From Beduini massiliensis (GTDB lineage Bacteria > Bacillota_I > Bacilli_A > Erysipelotrichales > Coprobacillaceae): DNA of 64,000 bases. Location: positions 1 through 64,000 of the forward strand of contig NZ_CDPP01000006.1 of assembly GCF_000829905.1 (NCBI RefSeq), in the 5' to 3' direction. This document shows positions 62,803 through 64,000 of this stretch, piece by piece. A program made the position numbers and the translations under genes. Each line of letters begins with the position of its first letter. Position 1 is the stretch's first letter. Under the pieces are notes generated by a model that saw only the letters and a list, made by a program, of their open reading frames with translations, searched no databases and was not told where the DNA came from.

Positions 62803-63839
62803 TTTCAAAAAAATTAAGTAAAACACTATTATCTATAAATATAATCTTCGCTCTTATGATTGTTTATATGCATGCGACTAATATTAAAATATACGATTAT
62901 AATACAAGTAGGTTTGGATCCTTATTTAATACATTTCAAATAATTATGTCAAAAGATATATTAGCAGTGTGCGTACCGGGTTTTTTTATTATTTCTGCCT
63001 ACTTATTTTACATAAACTTAGAATTTAATACTATTAAAACAAAAATTTTCAAAAGAATAAAAACAATCTTTGTTCCTTATTTAATTTGGAATACAATAGC
63101 ATTGTTATATTTTTTTATTATTTCAAACTTATTTAGTAATTTAATGAATATGAATAAAATTGAACTAACATTTCAAACCCTATTTTCTGGGATTTTTTTA
63201 TTTCAGTATTCTCCAGTTAATTGGTTTATATACCAATTAATCATTTTCATTTTACTATCGCCAATATTATATGTTGTATGTTCAAACAAAAAAAGTTGTA
63301 TTATATCGATGATAATAATTAGTATACTTGTTTTGTTTAATTATAATAATAGTTTTATAAGTACATCTTCTTTTATGCCTTGTCTAAGAATTGATTCACT
63401 ACTGTATTATGTTTTTGGTATATATATGGCAAAACACAATAATATACTGGAAAATATTGAACAAAATTTTTCTATGTATAAAGCCTGTGCTATATTTTTG
63501 ATCTCTCAAATTATTATTTATGTTGATTACTTAAGTCAATATAATCTGTTTTTTATTGGGGTAATATTATATTTTATAGCATTAATTAGATTTTTTTACG
63601 GTAAATATTGGAAATTTTTAGATAAATCTTTTACATCTTTTTTTGTTTTTCAAATACATGGGTTTATTTTAGAACCAATTGAAAAAATTATATTTTTAGT
63701 GTTTGGAAATAGAATTGTTTTTGGTGTATTAGATTATTTTATTGCGCCAATTATTTGCCTTATTTTCATTTATATTATTACAATAATAATGAAAAAATAT
63801 ACTCCAGGTTTTTATAAATTGCTAGTAGGAGGTCGTTAA
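62799..63839 (+). CDS. Membrane acyltransferase, family 3
   Basis: The 346-residue protein has about ten membrane helices. Its N-terminal segment LSINIIFALMIVYMHATNIK carries the His of the family-3 acyltransferase active site, and VCVPGFFIISAYLFY plus VNWFIYQLIIFILLSPIL fit the same family (OafA/WecH/EpsH-like). It probably O-acetylates the polysaccharide. It overlaps the polymerase gene by ATGA. Confidence 0.85.
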   Translation: MISKKLSKTLLSINIIFALMIVYMHATNIKIYDYNTSRFGSLFNTFQIIMSKDILAVCVPGFFIISAYLFYINLEFNTIKTKIFKRIKTIFVPYLIWNTIALLYFFIISNLFSNLMNMNKIELTFQTLFSGIFLFQYSPVNWFIYQLIIFILLSPILYVVCSNKKSCIISMIIISILVLFNYNNSFISTSSFMPCLRIDSLLYYVFGIYMAKHNNILENIEQNFSMYKACAIFLISQIIIYVDYLSQYNLFFIGVILYFIALIRFFYGKYWKFLDKSFTSFFVFQIHGFILEPIEKIIFLVFGNRIVFGVLDYFIAPIICLIFIYIITIIMKKYTPGFYKLLVGGR

Positions 63840-63842
63840 GAT

Positions 63843-64000
63843 ATGTTAATGAGAAGAAGTGAAAATTATATAGATTTTTTAAAAGGGAATTTAGTTCTTT
63901 TTGTTATATTAGGCCATTGTATGCTATTTGGTTTTACAAATACTATTACATCAGAATACACTGTAGAAAGCAATTACTTGTTTAGATTTATATATAGTTT
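63843..64000 (+). CDS. Membrane acyltransferase, family 3 (partial, cut by window edge)
   Basis: The N-terminal 52 residues read MRRSENYIDFLKGNLVLFVILGHCMLFGF, in which the FLKG and LGHCM pattern is typical of the first helix of family-3 acyltransferases. The ATG follows three bases after the preceding stop. Two acyltransferases in tandem imply two different acyl positions or donors. The rest lies beyond the right edge. Confidence 0.75.
   Translation, partial: MLMRRSENYIDFLKGNLVLFVILGHCMLFGFTNTITSEYTVESNYLFRFIYS

Overview
The window looks like a chromosomal segment of a low-GC Firmicute, probably from the Erysipelotrichia or a close relative. This placement is tentative. It rests on the 5' end of a 16S rRNA gene at the left edge, AT-rich coding sequence with the standard code, Firmicutes-type Shine-Dalgarno sites and promoters, a glmS ribozyme, an AsnA-type asparagine synthetase and a LoaP-led polysaccharide operon. 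No genus is claimed.

Layout. From 1 to 4.7 kb: 16S rRNA start (minus) with its promoter, a DUF4125/DUF4037 gene pair, a CoA-binding protein and an M18 aminopeptidase. From 4.7 to 13.3 kb: carbohydrate and peptide use (malQ, a GH1 6-phospho-beta-glucosidase, a GH101/GH129-like protein coupled to pepF, an AEC transporter). From 13.4 to 23 kb: a GNAT enzyme, a Ca/Na antiporter, an Lrp regulator divergent from aspA, a PRD/EIIA-type regulator, a two-subunit CHR transporter divergent from a LysR gene, and a lone PTS EIIC with a promoter and cre site. From 23 to 29.5 kb: a HAD phosphatase, a metallophosphoesterase, glmS with its ribozyme, divergent glmM and a second LysR gene. From 29.6 to 30.6 kb: eight tRNA genes, in which promoter plus tRNA-Asn plus tRNA-Glu occurs twice and a 26-codon membrane peptide ORF lies between the copies. 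From 30.6 to 37 kb: an accessory stretch with a TfoX C-terminal-domain protein, a small dimeric-barrel-like protein, an unrecognised 433-residue protein, an AraC regulator, an APH-fold kinase and a second HAD phosphatase. From 37 to 48.7 kb: a divergent RsmH, a trigger-factor-like PPIase without a ribosome-binding domain, an EAL/degenerate-GGDEF receptor coupled to a solute-binding lipoprotein, ald, a second metallophosphoesterase, two unrecognised proteins and asnA.

From 48.8 kb to the right edge is one long plus-strand surface-polysaccharide operon. It starts with the antiterminator gene loaP behind a structured leader. Then come a PglE-like aminotransferase, PglC-like initiating transferase and PglD-like acetyltransferase, a WbuB-like glycosyltransferase, the CapE-CapF-CapG set for UDP-N-acetyl-L-fucosamine, four more glycosyltransferases, a pyruvyltransferase-family protein, a Wzy-like polymerase and two membrane acyltransferases, the last cut by the window edge. 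GlmS and GlmM supply glucosamine phosphates toward UDP-GlcNAc, the precursor of both special sugars made here.

The best candidate for something undescribed is the leader in front of loaP. It holds a short ORF with a Shine-Dalgarno site whose stop codon is the first three bases of a terminator-like stem. A second, longer hairpin competes with that stem. The EAL/solute-binding pair, the duplicated tRNA block with its mini-ORF, and the palindrome over the promoter of the trigger-factor-like gene are next in interest. All structures were folded by eye.
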